NCBI GenBank assembly: GCA_000024525.1
Contig: CP001769.1
Span: 434,001 to 498,000 of the forward strand
Source of the DNA: Spirosoma linguale DSM 74
GTDB taxonomy: Bacteria; Bacteroidota; Bacteroidia; Cytophagales; Spirosomataceae
Reading direction: 5' to 3'
Length of the DNA: 64,000 bases
Shown here: positions 8,692 through 15,777 of the stretch, piece after piece
Numbering within the stretch: the stretch's first letter is position 1
How the letters are laid out: every line of letters starts with the position of its first letter
Translations under genes and position numbers: made by a program
Notes under the pieces: generated by a model
Seen by the model: the letters and a program-made list of their open reading frames with translations, nothing else
The model's database searches: none
What the model was told of the DNA's origin: nothing

Positions 8692-9351
8692 CTAGACAGT
8701 AGCTTTCTGGTAGTCGCTCAGAAATTTTGCAAGACCGCTATCGGTCAGCGGATGTTGCAGGAGTGCTTTAATGGCACTAAGCGGCCCGGTAATGACATCG
8801 GCTCCAATCTCGGCGCATTTGACAATATGCATCGGATGCCGAACGGAGGCTGCCAGAATTTGCGTATCGAAGCTATAGTAATTTCTGTAAATAGTCCGAA
8901 TCTGTTCAATCAGCGCCAGTCCATCCGTCGATATATCGTCCAGGCGACCTACGAACGGCGAAACGTACGTAGCCCCTGCTTTGGCTGCCAGCAAGGCCTG
9001 CCCTGCCGAAAAAACCAGCGTACAGTTGGTTTGTATTTCCTTTTGACTGAAGTACTTGATGGCTTTGATGCCGTCTTCAATCATGGGGATTTTTACAATA
9101 ATATTCGGGTGTAAGTCGGCCAGTGCTTCGCCTTCCCGCACCATTCCCGCAAAGTCCGTCGCGATCACTTCGGCCGAAATGGGACCATCCACCAGTTTAC
9201 AGATGTCCACATAGTGTTTCAGAACGCGGTCCTGCCCCGTAATGCCCTCCTTGGCCATCAGGGATGGATTTGTTGTTACACCGTCGAGGATACCCAGTTC
9301 AACAGCTTCCTGAATTTCGGCCAGATTGGCTGTATCGATGAAAAATTTCAT
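8692..9351 (-). CDS. Transaldolase / fructose-6-phosphate aldolase family (short TalC type)
   Basis: The 219-residue protein is the short form of transaldolase. [16 protein letters not shown] and DGVTTNPSL at the N-terminus and the Schiff-base lysine in NIIVKIPM are diagnostic; [11 protein letters not shown] and [11 protein letters not shown] follow. It interconverts sugar phosphates through a dihydroxyacetone unit, either as transaldolase in the pentose phosphate pathway or as fructose-6-phosphate aldolase. Placement directly after xylA favours the pentose-phosphate role for carbon from xylose. A 15-bp hairpin lies in the gap between xylA and this gene and may process or attenuate the message. 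Confidence 0.92.
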   Translation of the reverse strand: MKFFIDTANLAEIQEAVELGILDGVTTNPSLMAKEGITGQDRVLKHYVDICKLVDGPISAEVIATDFAGMVREGEALADLHPNIIVKIPMIEDGIKAIKYFSQKEIQTNCTLVFSAGQALLAAKAGATYVSPFVGRLDDISTDGLALIEQIRTIYRNYYSFDTQILAASVRHPMHIVKCAEIGADVITGPLSAIKALLQHPLTDSGLAKFLSDYQKATV

Positions 9352-9391
9352 GGTTTATACCGGTAGGGATCAGGGTGGAAGAGTATACTGA

Positions 9392-9437
9392 TCTGACTGC
9401 TATCTGCCCGTTGGAAGGGGTACAGATAGCAGTCAGA
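9392..9437 (-). terminator. 15-bp perfect hairpin between xylA and the transaldolase-like gene
   Basis: TCTGACTGCTATCTG at 9392-9406 pairs perfectly with 9423-9437 across a 16-nt loop. It follows the xylA stop by 17 nt on the minus strand. No T-run follows, so it could be a terminator, an mRNA-stabilising 3' end or an RNA-processing point inside an operon. Confidence 0.65.
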
Positions 9438-9454
9438 ACCAAGTGAAATAATAC

Positions 9455-10786
9455 TTAGATGTACTGGTTGATAATGCTTTCGAGCCATTCCTGCTTGCCG
9501 CTGCGAAGTTGTGGCTCGCCATTTTCCAGGGTATAGCTGCGGAGGTCTTCGAGCGTTAATTTGCCTTCTTCAAACGCTTTACCCTGGCCGCCATCGAACG
9601 AGGCATAGCGTTCGCTACGGAATTTCAGGTAGTCCGAGTCTTTCAGGATGTTATCGGCTACGATAAACGAGCGGGCAAACGCATCCATGCCGCTGATATG
9701 TGCCACGAATAGGTCTTCGAGGTCGGTTGAATTACGCCGTACTTTGGCGTCGAAGTTAATGCCGCCGGGCTTAATGCCGCCTGCCTGATGAATCACCAGG
9801 GCCGCTTCGACCAGCTCATACAGATTGATCGGAAACTGGTCGGTATCCCAGCCATTCTGGTAATCGCCCCGGTTGGCGTCGATGCTGCCCAGCATACCCG
9901 CGTCAGCGGCCACCTGTAATTCATGATCGAAGGTATGGCCCGCCAGCGTCGCGTGGTTTACTTCAATGTTTAACTGAAAATCTTTGTCGAGACCATACTG
10001 GCGTAGGAAGCCAATAACGGTAGCTGCATCGTAATCGTACTGGTGCTTGGTAGGCTCCATAGGCTTTGGCTCAATGAAGAACGTACCTTTAAAGCCTTGC
10101 TTACGGGCATAATCGCGGGCCATGGTCAAGAACTTCGCCAGGTGCTCTACTTCGCGCTTCATGTTGGTGTTCAAAAGCGACATATACCCTTCGCGACCGC
10201 CCCAGAATACGTAGTTTTCGCCACCAAGGGCAATCGTTGCGTCGATTGAGTTTTTCACCTGAGTGCCCGCGTAGGCCAGCACCGCAAAGTCGGGATTGGT
10301 CGATGCCCCGTTCATGTAGCGGGGGTTGGAGAATACGTTGGCCGTTCCCCACAGCAGCTTTACGCCACTCTCTTTCTGCTTCTGCTGCCCATACTCGACA
10401 ATGGCCTGCAGCCGTTTTTCGTATTCGGCTGCCGTAGGTGCTTCATCGACCAGATCGACATCGTGAAAGCAATAGTAAGGTGCGCCTATTTTGGTGATGA
10501 ACTCGAAGGCGGCATCCATCTTTAATTTAGCCCGACCAACGGCATCGTTATCCTGATCCCAGGCAAAAACACGCGTGCCGGGACCAAAGGGGTCACCCCC
10601 GGTTCCGGTGAATGTATGCCAGTAGCTAATGGCAAATCGTAACTGCTCGCGCAGGGTTTTTCCGCCAATAACCAAATCCGGATTGTACCATTTGAACGAA
10701 AGAGGATTTTTTGAGGTAGGGCCTTCATAAGCGATGGCACCAATACCGGGGAAGAATTCCTGGTTACCCAGCGTGATTGTCGACAT
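9455..10786 (-). CDS. xylA: Xylose isomerase
   Basis: This enzyme converts D-xylose to D-xylulose in the cytoplasm. The 443-residue length and motifs fit class II xylose isomerase: catalytic histidine H108 in YYCFHDVDL, the VFWGGREGY region, and metal-ligand stretches [16 protein letters not shown] and [13 protein letters not shown]. No xylulokinase or xylose transporter is adjacent, so the pathway must be completed elsewhere. Two 13-bp palindromes at 10823-10861, of the kind shared with the second Nudix regulator locus, lie just upstream and probably control it. The Nudix-type regulator gene sits directly upstream on the same strand. Confidence 0.97.
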   Translation of the reverse strand: MSTITLGNQEFFPGIGAIAYEGPTSKNPLSFKWYNPDLVIGGKTLREQLRFAISYWHTFTGTGGDPFGPGTRVFAWDQDNDAVGRAKLKMDAAFEFITKIGAPYYCFHDVDLVDEAPTAAEYEKRLQAIVEYGQQKQKESGVKLLWGTANVFSNPRYMNGASTNPDFAVLAYAGTQVKNSIDATIALGGENYVFWGGREGYMSLLNTNMKREVEHLAKFLTMARDYARKQGFKGTFFIEPKPMEPTKHQYDYDAATVIGFLRQYGLDKDFQLNIEVNHATLAGHTFDHELQVAADAGMLGSIDANRGDYQNGWDTDQFPINLYELVEAALVIHQAGGIKPGGINFDAKVRRNSTDLEDLFVAHISGMDAFARSFIVADNILKDSDYLKFRSERYASFDGGQGKAFEEGKLTLEDLRSYTLENGEPQLRSGKQEWLESIINQYI

Positions 10787-10822
10787 GAGTTGAGAGATAA
10801 ATTATCACTTCGTTTTTAGAAG

Positions 10823-10861
10823 TGTAAAGTTGACAGTTATTTTTTAAATGTCAAGTTGACA
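10823..10861 (-). promoter_or_regulatory. Tandem 13-bp palindromic operators upstream of xylA
   Basis: TGTCAAGTTGACA at 10849-10861 is a perfect 13-bp palindrome, and TGTAAAGTTGACA at 10823-10835 differs from it by one base. Their centres are 26 bp apart. They lie 37-75 nt before the xylA ATG, where a regulator would meet the promoter. They share the pattern nGTnAAnTTnACn with sites before the second NrtR-like gene (19600-19653). Assignment to the adjacent Nudix regulator is inference. Confidence 0.6.
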
Positions 10862-10896
10862 CCTGCTATTTTTTTCAATAGAAATTGATGGTTGAT

Positions 10897-10998
10897 GGTT
10901 AGTCGTTATTGGTTATTGAGTGCTTCCCGGCGAGCAATACGCTGGATGCTAAAAAATGACCCAACAACCAATAACTTAATAATCAATAACCACTAACC
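10897..10998. repeat. Imperfect inverted repeat of GGTTATTG words at the end of the Nudix regulator gene
   Basis: Bases 10897-10921 pair with 10974-10998 (25-nt arms, about three mismatches) around a 52-nt spacer. The arms are built of GTTATTG-like words also seen at 18795-18840 and 30781-30877. The right arm overlaps the last codons and stop of the regulator gene (stop at 10993-10995). Confidence 0.6.
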
Positions 10999-11694
10999 AA
11001 TAGTCTCCGAATTTGGAATGAAGTTCAGGAAGGAGGAGGTAAGCTGCTGATATTTAGCCAGATCGACCTGGTAATAGAAGGCCCCCTTTTTCGAAAAGCC
11101 TTTCTGTTTCTCGTTTAATTTGATGAGCAGATTCGTGGATAGGATCTTTCGGCTGAAGTTACGCTTGTCGAAGTCGGTGTTGTAGATCGCATCGTACAGC
11201 TTCTTGAGTTGGGGGAGAGTGAACTTCTCGGGCAACAGTTCAAAGCCGATGGGATGTTGGGCGGCTTTGTAACGCAGCCGCTTAATGGCCAGATCGACCA
11301 TGTCGCCGTGGTCGAAGAGCAACGGGGGGAGGTCATAAATAGAGAACCAGCGGGCCTGGAAGCGCTCGGAAATCTTAGACTCATAATCGGCTACTTTGAC
11401 CAGAGAAAAGTAAGCGACTGAAATGGTTCGGACAATGGGGTCGCGGTGGGGTTCGCCGAATGCGTACAACTGTTCCAGGTACACATTGGTGAGGCCGGTC
11501 AGGTCAAACAGGATTCGGGCGGCTGCCTGCTCCAGACTTTCGTTAGGCTGAAGCCATCCGCCCATCAATGACCAGGTCTGTTCCTCAAGACCCCGTTTAA
11601 CCAGCAATACTTTTAAACTCTCTCCATCAAAACCAAAAATGATGGAATCCAAAGCCAGCAGATACGGCTGCTGTTGTTTGTACTGTTCAACCAT
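10993..11694 (-). CDS. NrtR-like transcriptional regulator (degenerate Nudix domain plus winged helix), xylose-linked
   Basis: The 233-residue protein has an N-terminal Nudix-fold domain and a C-terminal winged-helix part (LLPEKFTLPQLKKLYDAIY onward), the layout of NrtR-family regulators that includes AraR of Bacteroides. The Nudix box GGWLQPNESLEQAAARILFD keeps the glycine and first glutamate but has lost the catalytic REUXEE glutamates, so the domain should sense a ligand and not hydrolyse one. Its position before xylA and the palindromes there suggest xylose or a derivative as ligand (inference). I start at ATG 11694; a TTG at 11700 is also in frame. The closest paralogue is at 19679. Confidence 0.85.
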   Translation of the reverse strand: MVEQYKQQQPYLLALDSIIFGFDGESLKVLLVKRGLEEQTWSLMGGWLQPNESLEQAAARILFDLTGLTNVYLEQLYAFGEPHRDPIVRTISVAYFSLVKVADYESKISERFQARWFSIYDLPPLLFDHGDMVDLAIKRLRYKAAQHPIGFELLPEKFTLPQLKKLYDAIYNTDFDKRNFSRKILSTNLLIKLNEKQKGFSKKGAFYYQVDLAKYQQLTSSFLNFIPNSETIG

Positions 11695-11897
11695 TGACAA
11701 CTGCCTGCAAAATACGATGATATAATCGCCTGCAAGCTACGTATTCAGACTCTTTGTTCGTTAATTGGGTAGCTGATTTTCACCCCAAGCCAGCAATCTG
11801 ACCGGTTTGCACGATCAATGTTCGGCTTAAACGTCCAGGGTTACAGGAGAGCGACCAGCTAGTTTCCAGCAACCCCCGGACTATTGTCAACGGTAGA

Positions 11898-12998
11898 TTA
11901 GAAGTTAACGACGCTCCAAAAAGCTTTCTTAGGCTGGTAACTCTGGTCGAACAGCAGCGGGTAATCTTTGCGACCCGGAACCGGAAAGTTATCGAGCCAC
12001 GATGTTTTGTCGGATACATTCCAGAAAGTAACGTTCGTGATCGTCTTCCTGTGTTTTCGAAACACGTCGAACAGCATTTTGTAATGAGCGGCCTGCTTTT
12101 CGTTCATTTCGGGCGTAAACTCGCTCGTATCGGTTGCTCGCTTTTCACGGCGTTCGTGCTCTTTTGGGTAAACCGACACGTCCAGCTCCGTTATCTGCAC
12201 GGCCAGTCCAAGACTGGCAAACTGCTTGATCGATGTTTCCAGCTCCTGAACGGTCGGCTCATAGATAGACCAATGCCCCTGCAGGCCAACGCCATGAATG
12301 GGAACCCCTTTGCTCGTCAATTTCTTAACCAGCTGGTAGATTTTAGCCCTCTTTGCGGCATTTTCAGTATTGTAATCGTTGTAATAGAGCCGGGCCTCCG
12401 GGTCGGCCTGGTGCGCATATTCGAAGGCTTTCTCGATGTACTCGTCCCCTAAAATCTCGTAGAATTTCGATCTTCGATATACACCCGTACCCGTGTCGGG
12501 CACCGCTTCATTAACCACATCCCAGGCGTATATTTTCCCTTTGTAGCGGGTAACGACATCGGTAATGTGCCGTTTCATCCGATTCAGAAGTAGCTCTTTG
12601 CTTACCTGCTTACCCAGCGAGTCTGTGAAAAACCAGCGGGGCGCCTGGCTGTGCCAGCATAGATTGTGCCCACGTACTTTGATGCCATTTCTCTGCGCGA
12701 ACTCGACAATGGCATCGGCATCTTTCCAGAAATACCGATTTTCCTCGGGGTGAATAGGCCCCATTTTCATGGCATTCTCGGGCGTAACACTGTTGAATTG
12801 CTGAACAATTAGCTCAGATTCCGGTCCTGTCAGGTTGCGCGGTGCTACGGCTACACCGATAGGGAAGTACTTTTTGTACGCTTCTTTTAGGGTTGGCTCG
12901 GCAGTTGGTCCCGGATTGAGACCCATGCCGAACAGCCCCATACTACCCAGCAGTACTATATATCCAATCTGGTTTTTCAGGTAAAGTAGTTTTTTCAT
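11898..12998 (-). CDS. Secreted GH10 endo-1,4-beta-xylanase
   Basis: The 366-residue protein is a single-domain GH10 enzyme that cuts the xylan backbone outside the cytoplasm. Acid/base E164 lies in WDVVNEAVPD and nucleophile E271 in QITELDVSV; GHNLCWHSQAP and NSVTPENAMKM are further family motifs. The start at ATG 12998 puts an N-terminal hydrophobic export segment (YIVLLGSMGLFGMG) first; an upstream in-frame start at 13031 would add 11 charged residues and is less likely. It is divergent from the LacI-type regulator gene across 531 bp containing two LacI-like operators. No carbohydrate-binding module or sorting domain is present. The 197 nt downstream show no clear terminator. Confidence 0.95.
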   Translation of the reverse strand: MKKLLYLKNQIGYIVLLGSMGLFGMGLNPGPTAEPTLKEAYKKYFPIGVAVAPRNLTGPESELIVQQFNSVTPENAMKMGPIHPEENRYFWKDADAIVEFAQRNGIKVRGHNLCWHSQAPRWFFTDSLGKQVSKELLLNRMKRHITDVVTRYKGKIYAWDVVNEAVPDTGTGVYRRSKFYEILGDEYIEKAFEYAHQADPEARLYYNDYNTENAAKRAKIYQLVKKLTSKGVPIHGVGLQGHWSIYEPTVQELETSIKQFASLGLAVQITELDVSVYPKEHERREKRATDTSEFTPEMNEKQAAHYKMLFDVFRKHRKTITNVTFWNVSDKTSWLDNFPVPGRKDYPLLFDQSYQPKKAFWSVVNF

Positions 12999-13195
12999 AC
13001 GGGCATTTGCAGAATGTGTACGTGGGCGCATTTAAATTTCCCTGCACCCGGTTAAAAACAAGCCTCCCGCTAAGAGGCAGGAGGGTGTAGCAATAAACCT
13101 ATGATAAAGAGAGATGATACTTTAACGGGTAATCAACTAGACTACCCGTTTGATGGTCTTATTTTCAGTATAAAGTTCCTGTTAATTTTTATAAT

Positions 13196-13209
13196 TGCAA
13201 CCGATTGCA
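13196..13209. promoter_or_regulatory. LacI-type operator candidate, xylanase side
   Basis: TGCAACCGATTGCA has inverted TGCAA/TTGCA arms around a central CG, the classical shape of LacI-family operators. It lies about 190 nt upstream of the xylanase ATG. Confidence 0.55.
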
Positions 13210-13448
13210 CTAACTTTTAAGAAAAAAATATAGATTTACACTCCGATTGACGGTCTCAAGTATTCTTTATGGGCTTTTACCCGTTGCTTTACAGGGTAAT
13301 TAACGTAGCATCAGGAATCAGAGCTTATCAGTCGACAGGTTACCGGGCGTGTTCTAGGCCCGTGTTTACGAAAGAATCGAAGAATTATAGTATAATTGGC
13401 TGTATTCAAGCTGCCTGGTTGGTTTTTGTTGGGGCGCTTTGAGTAAAC

Positions 13449-13462
13449 TTCAATCGATTGCA
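13449..13462. promoter_or_regulatory. LacI-type operator candidate, autoregulatory side
   Basis: TTCAATCGATTGCA contains the perfect 10-bp palindrome CAATCGATTG at 13451-13460 and resembles the site at 13196. It lies 68 nt upstream of the LacI-type gene, suggesting autoregulation. Confidence 0.6.
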
Positions 13463-13529
13463 TAAACGTGAGTGTCGTCTACACGTAGGCTAAGTAGTTG
13501 CTCACACTTATACCCACCGTACCCTACTT

Positions 13530-14549
13530 ATGGAGAAAGAAACGACGATTTATGATATAGCCAGGTTACTAAATCTGTCTCCTGCCACTGTAAGTAGAGC
13601 GTTGAATGACCATCCTGCTATTAATAGCAATACAAAGCAGTTGATCAGCAGTAAAGCGCTGGAGATGGGGTATCGCTCAAATACGTTTGCCAGTAACCTT
13701 CGGCGTCAGCAAACAAAAACCATCGGTGTTATTGTGCCCAGGCTGGATAGCGCCTTTATGTCGACCGTACTTTCCGGGATGGAAAAAGTGGCTAACGAGG
13801 CCAGTTATAACCTGATTATCAGTCAGTCACTCGAATCGACCCGGAAGGAAATGGCCAATGCGAAAACCATGTTCAACAGCCGGGTAGATGGACTGCTTGT
13901 GTCGTTGGCATCAGACACAGAGAATCTGGAACATTTCAGTACGTTTTTTCGTAAAGGCATTCCCATGATTCTATTTGATCGGGTGATGCCGCAGAAAAAC
14001 TGCACCAACATCGTTATCGATAACCTGAAGGCTGGTTACGAAGCCACTACCCATCTGATTGAGCAGGGCTGCCGACGGATCATGCACGTAACCGGCAGCA
14101 CCAAGCGAAACGTTTATATAGATCGGCTTAAGGGGTATAAAATGGCACTGCTTGAGCATGATCTGCCTGTTCTGGACGAACTCATCAGGGTAACAAACTT
14201 TACCCGGCAGGACGGTCTCGACGTAGCCAACGACATTGCGAACATGGACTCGCCACCCGACGGTCTTTTTGTTGCCAGCGATTTGTGTGCAGCCAGTTGC
14301 ATGGGTGGATTAAGGCGAAACGGCTTTTCGATACCCGGTGACATTGCGGTTGTTGGTTTCAACGATGACCCCATTGCGCAGTTAGTGGAGCCTAACCTGA
14401 CAACGATTCACTACCCCGGTCAGGAAATGGGCGAGATTGCTGCCCAGAGCTTAATAAATCACCTGAAAGGTCAATTGCGCATCAGCACCACAAATACAAT
14501 CTTATTAAACTACGAATTGATCGTTCGGGACTCTTCCCGGCGAACCTAA
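13530..14549 (+). CDS. LacI family transcriptional regulator
   Basis: The 339-residue protein has the LacI layout: an N-terminal helix-turn-helix with hinge (TIYDIARLLNLSPATVSRALNDHP, then MGYRSN) and a periplasmic-binding-protein-like sensor domain starting around TIGVIVPRLDS, ending with VVGFNDDPIAQLVEPNLTTI. It should bind a sugar and DNA in the cytoplasm. The neighbours, a divergent xylanase and a downstream GH43 gene 38 nt away, point to a xylo-oligosaccharide or arabinose ligand (inference). It probably forms an operon with the GH43 gene. Confidence 0.93.
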   Translation: MEKETTIYDIARLLNLSPATVSRALNDHPAINSNTKQLISSKALEMGYRSNTFASNLRRQQTKTIGVIVPRLDSAFMSTVLSGMEKVANEASYNLIISQSLESTRKEMANAKTMFNSRVDGLLVSLASDTENLEHFSTFFRKGIPMILFDRVMPQKNCTNIVIDNLKAGYEATTHLIEQGCRRIMHVTGSTKRNVYIDRLKGYKMALLEHDLPVLDELIRVTNFTRQDGLDVANDIANMDSPPDGLFVASDLCAASCMGGLRRNGFSIPGDIAVVGFNDDPIAQLVEPNLTTIHYPGQEMGEIAAQSLINHLKGQLRISTTNTILLNYELIVRDSSRRT

Positions 14550-14587
14550 TACGTCCTGACGGGCCTCTTTTAAATAACCTGTTTTCT

Positions 14588-15628
14588 ATGTTTACCTCAA
14601 CTAAAAGTATCCTTGTTGCCGTAGCGCTGATCTGCGTTGGCATCAGTAATGGCATCTGCCAGACTACAAAACCCAAACCACTGGTTACGGATCTGTACAC
14701 GGCTGATCCGTCGGCACACGTATTTAACGGGAAGATCTACATTTATCCATCGCACGATATTGAGGCTAATGTGCCGGAAGATGACGAGGGCGGGCACTTC
14801 AACATGCGCGACTACCACGTTTATTCGATGGATAACATCAATGGTAAGGTAACTGATCATGGCGTGGCGCTGGATATTAAGGATGTGCCCTGGGCAGGTC
14901 GGCAGATGTGGGCCCCCGATGCCGCTTACAAAAACGGAACCTACTACCTATACTTCCCGGTGAAGGATAAGAACGATGTGTTCCGCATGGGAGTAGCAAC
15001 CAGCAAATCGCCGACGGGCCCGTTTAAAGCCCAACCCGCTCCCATACCAGGCAGCTACAGTATTGACCCGGCAGTGTTTACCGATACAGACGGAACAACC
15101 TATATGTATTTTGGCGGTATCTGGGGCGGTCAGCTGCAGCGCTGGGCAACCGGCAAGTATAATAAAGCGCTGAAGACTGATCTGGGGAAAGATAACGAGC
15201 CTGCCCTGAGTGCTAAAGTTGTTCGGATGAATAAGAACATGCTCACCTTCGACGAGCCGGCCAAAGATGTGAAGATTATCGACAAGAATGGTAAGCCGCT
15301 GCTGGCGGGCGACCATGATCGGCGTTTCTTTGAAGGTGCCTGGATGCATAAGTACAAAGGGAAATATTACTTCTCGTACTCAACCGGCGATACGCATTTT
15401 CTGGCCTATGCTACCAGTAATTCACCCTACGGACCCTTTACTTATCAGGGTACATTCATGAAGCCTGTTACCGGCTGGACAACGCATCACTCTATCGTTG
15501 AATTCAAAGGAAAGTGGTACATTTTCTACCACGATGTTGAGCGATCGGGCAAAACACATTTACGCAACATCAAGGTGCGCGAACTGATGCGCAAACCCGA
15601 TGGTTCGCTGGAGATGATTACGCCCTAA
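14588..15628 (+). CDS. Secreted GH43 family beta-xylosidase / alpha-L-arabinofuranosidase-like
   Basis: The 346-residue protein has a signal peptide (ending near SNGICQ) and one five-bladed GH43 domain. Catalytic candidates are D40 in YTADPSAHVF (base), D160 in SIDPAVF (pKa modulator) and E249 in FFEGAWMHK (acid). GH43 enzymes release xylose or arabinose from xylan fragments, which suits the GH10 and LacI neighbours. Specificity within GH43 cannot be set by eye. It follows the LacI-type gene by 38 nt and is followed by a perfect terminator-like hairpin. Confidence 0.9.
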   Translation: MFTSTKSILVAVALICVGISNGICQTTKPKPLVTDLYTADPSAHVFNGKIYIYPSHDIEANVPEDDEGGHFNMRDYHVYSMDNINGKVTDHGVALDIKDVPWAGRQMWAPDAAYKNGTYYLYFPVKDKNDVFRMGVATSKSPTGPFKAQPAPIPGSYSIDPAVFTDTDGTTYMYFGGIWGGQLQRWATGKYNKALKTDLGKDNEPALSAKVVRMNKNMLTFDEPAKDVKIIDKNGKPLLAGDHDRRFFEGAWMHKYKGKYYFSYSTGDTHFLAYATSNSPYGPFTYQGTFMKPVTGWTTHHSIVEFKGKWYIFYHDVERSGKTHLRNIKVRELMRKPDGSLEMITP

Positions 15629-15641
15629 GGGATGCCATCTT

Positions 15642-15694
15642 GTCACTAAGTAAAAAAGCTCCCTCAACCTAAAGGAGCTTTTTTACTTAGTGAC
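15642..15694 (+). terminator. 21-bp perfect hairpin after the GH43 gene
   Basis: Bases 15642-15662 and 15674-15694 are perfect reverse complements around an 11-nt loop. The right arm includes six T in a row after GGAGC, so the inner stem with that T-run behaves as an intrinsic terminator. Confidence 0.85.
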
Positions 15695-15711
15695 GGGTCC
15701 TACTTTCCGTG

Positions 15712-15735
15712 GTGTCGGGTTCTCAGACCCGACAC
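15712..15735. repeat. Small palindrome, REP-like (GTGTCGGGT type)
   Basis: GTGTCGGGT at 15712-15720 pairs with 15727-15735 over the 6-nt loop TCTCAG. It lies 43 nt beyond the end of the 15778-17955 gene on the minus strand and may end that transcript. The loop style resembles the stem CCGGT/ACCGG at 18844-18858. Confidence 0.5.
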
Positions 15736-15777
15736 GGCAGGTACACGAAAACACCACAGAAAAGAGGCTGAAATTCA

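Larger units (their letters stand above)
12999..13529. promoter_or_regulatory. 531-bp divergent control region between xylanase and lacI-type genes
   Basis: No coding region is seen here. It holds an 8-bp stem (AACGGGTA/TACCCGTT, 13124-13150, 11-nt loop) and two LacI-like palindromes described separately. AT-rich stretches around 13180-13240 are the best place for a promoter reading toward the xylanase. No exact TAnnTTTG box was found on either strand. Confidence 0.6.

Noticed and set aside
11780..12019. 79-residue frame on the minus strand around the xylanase 3' end
   Set aside because: It overlaps the xylanase coding end in another frame and has no motif or start support.
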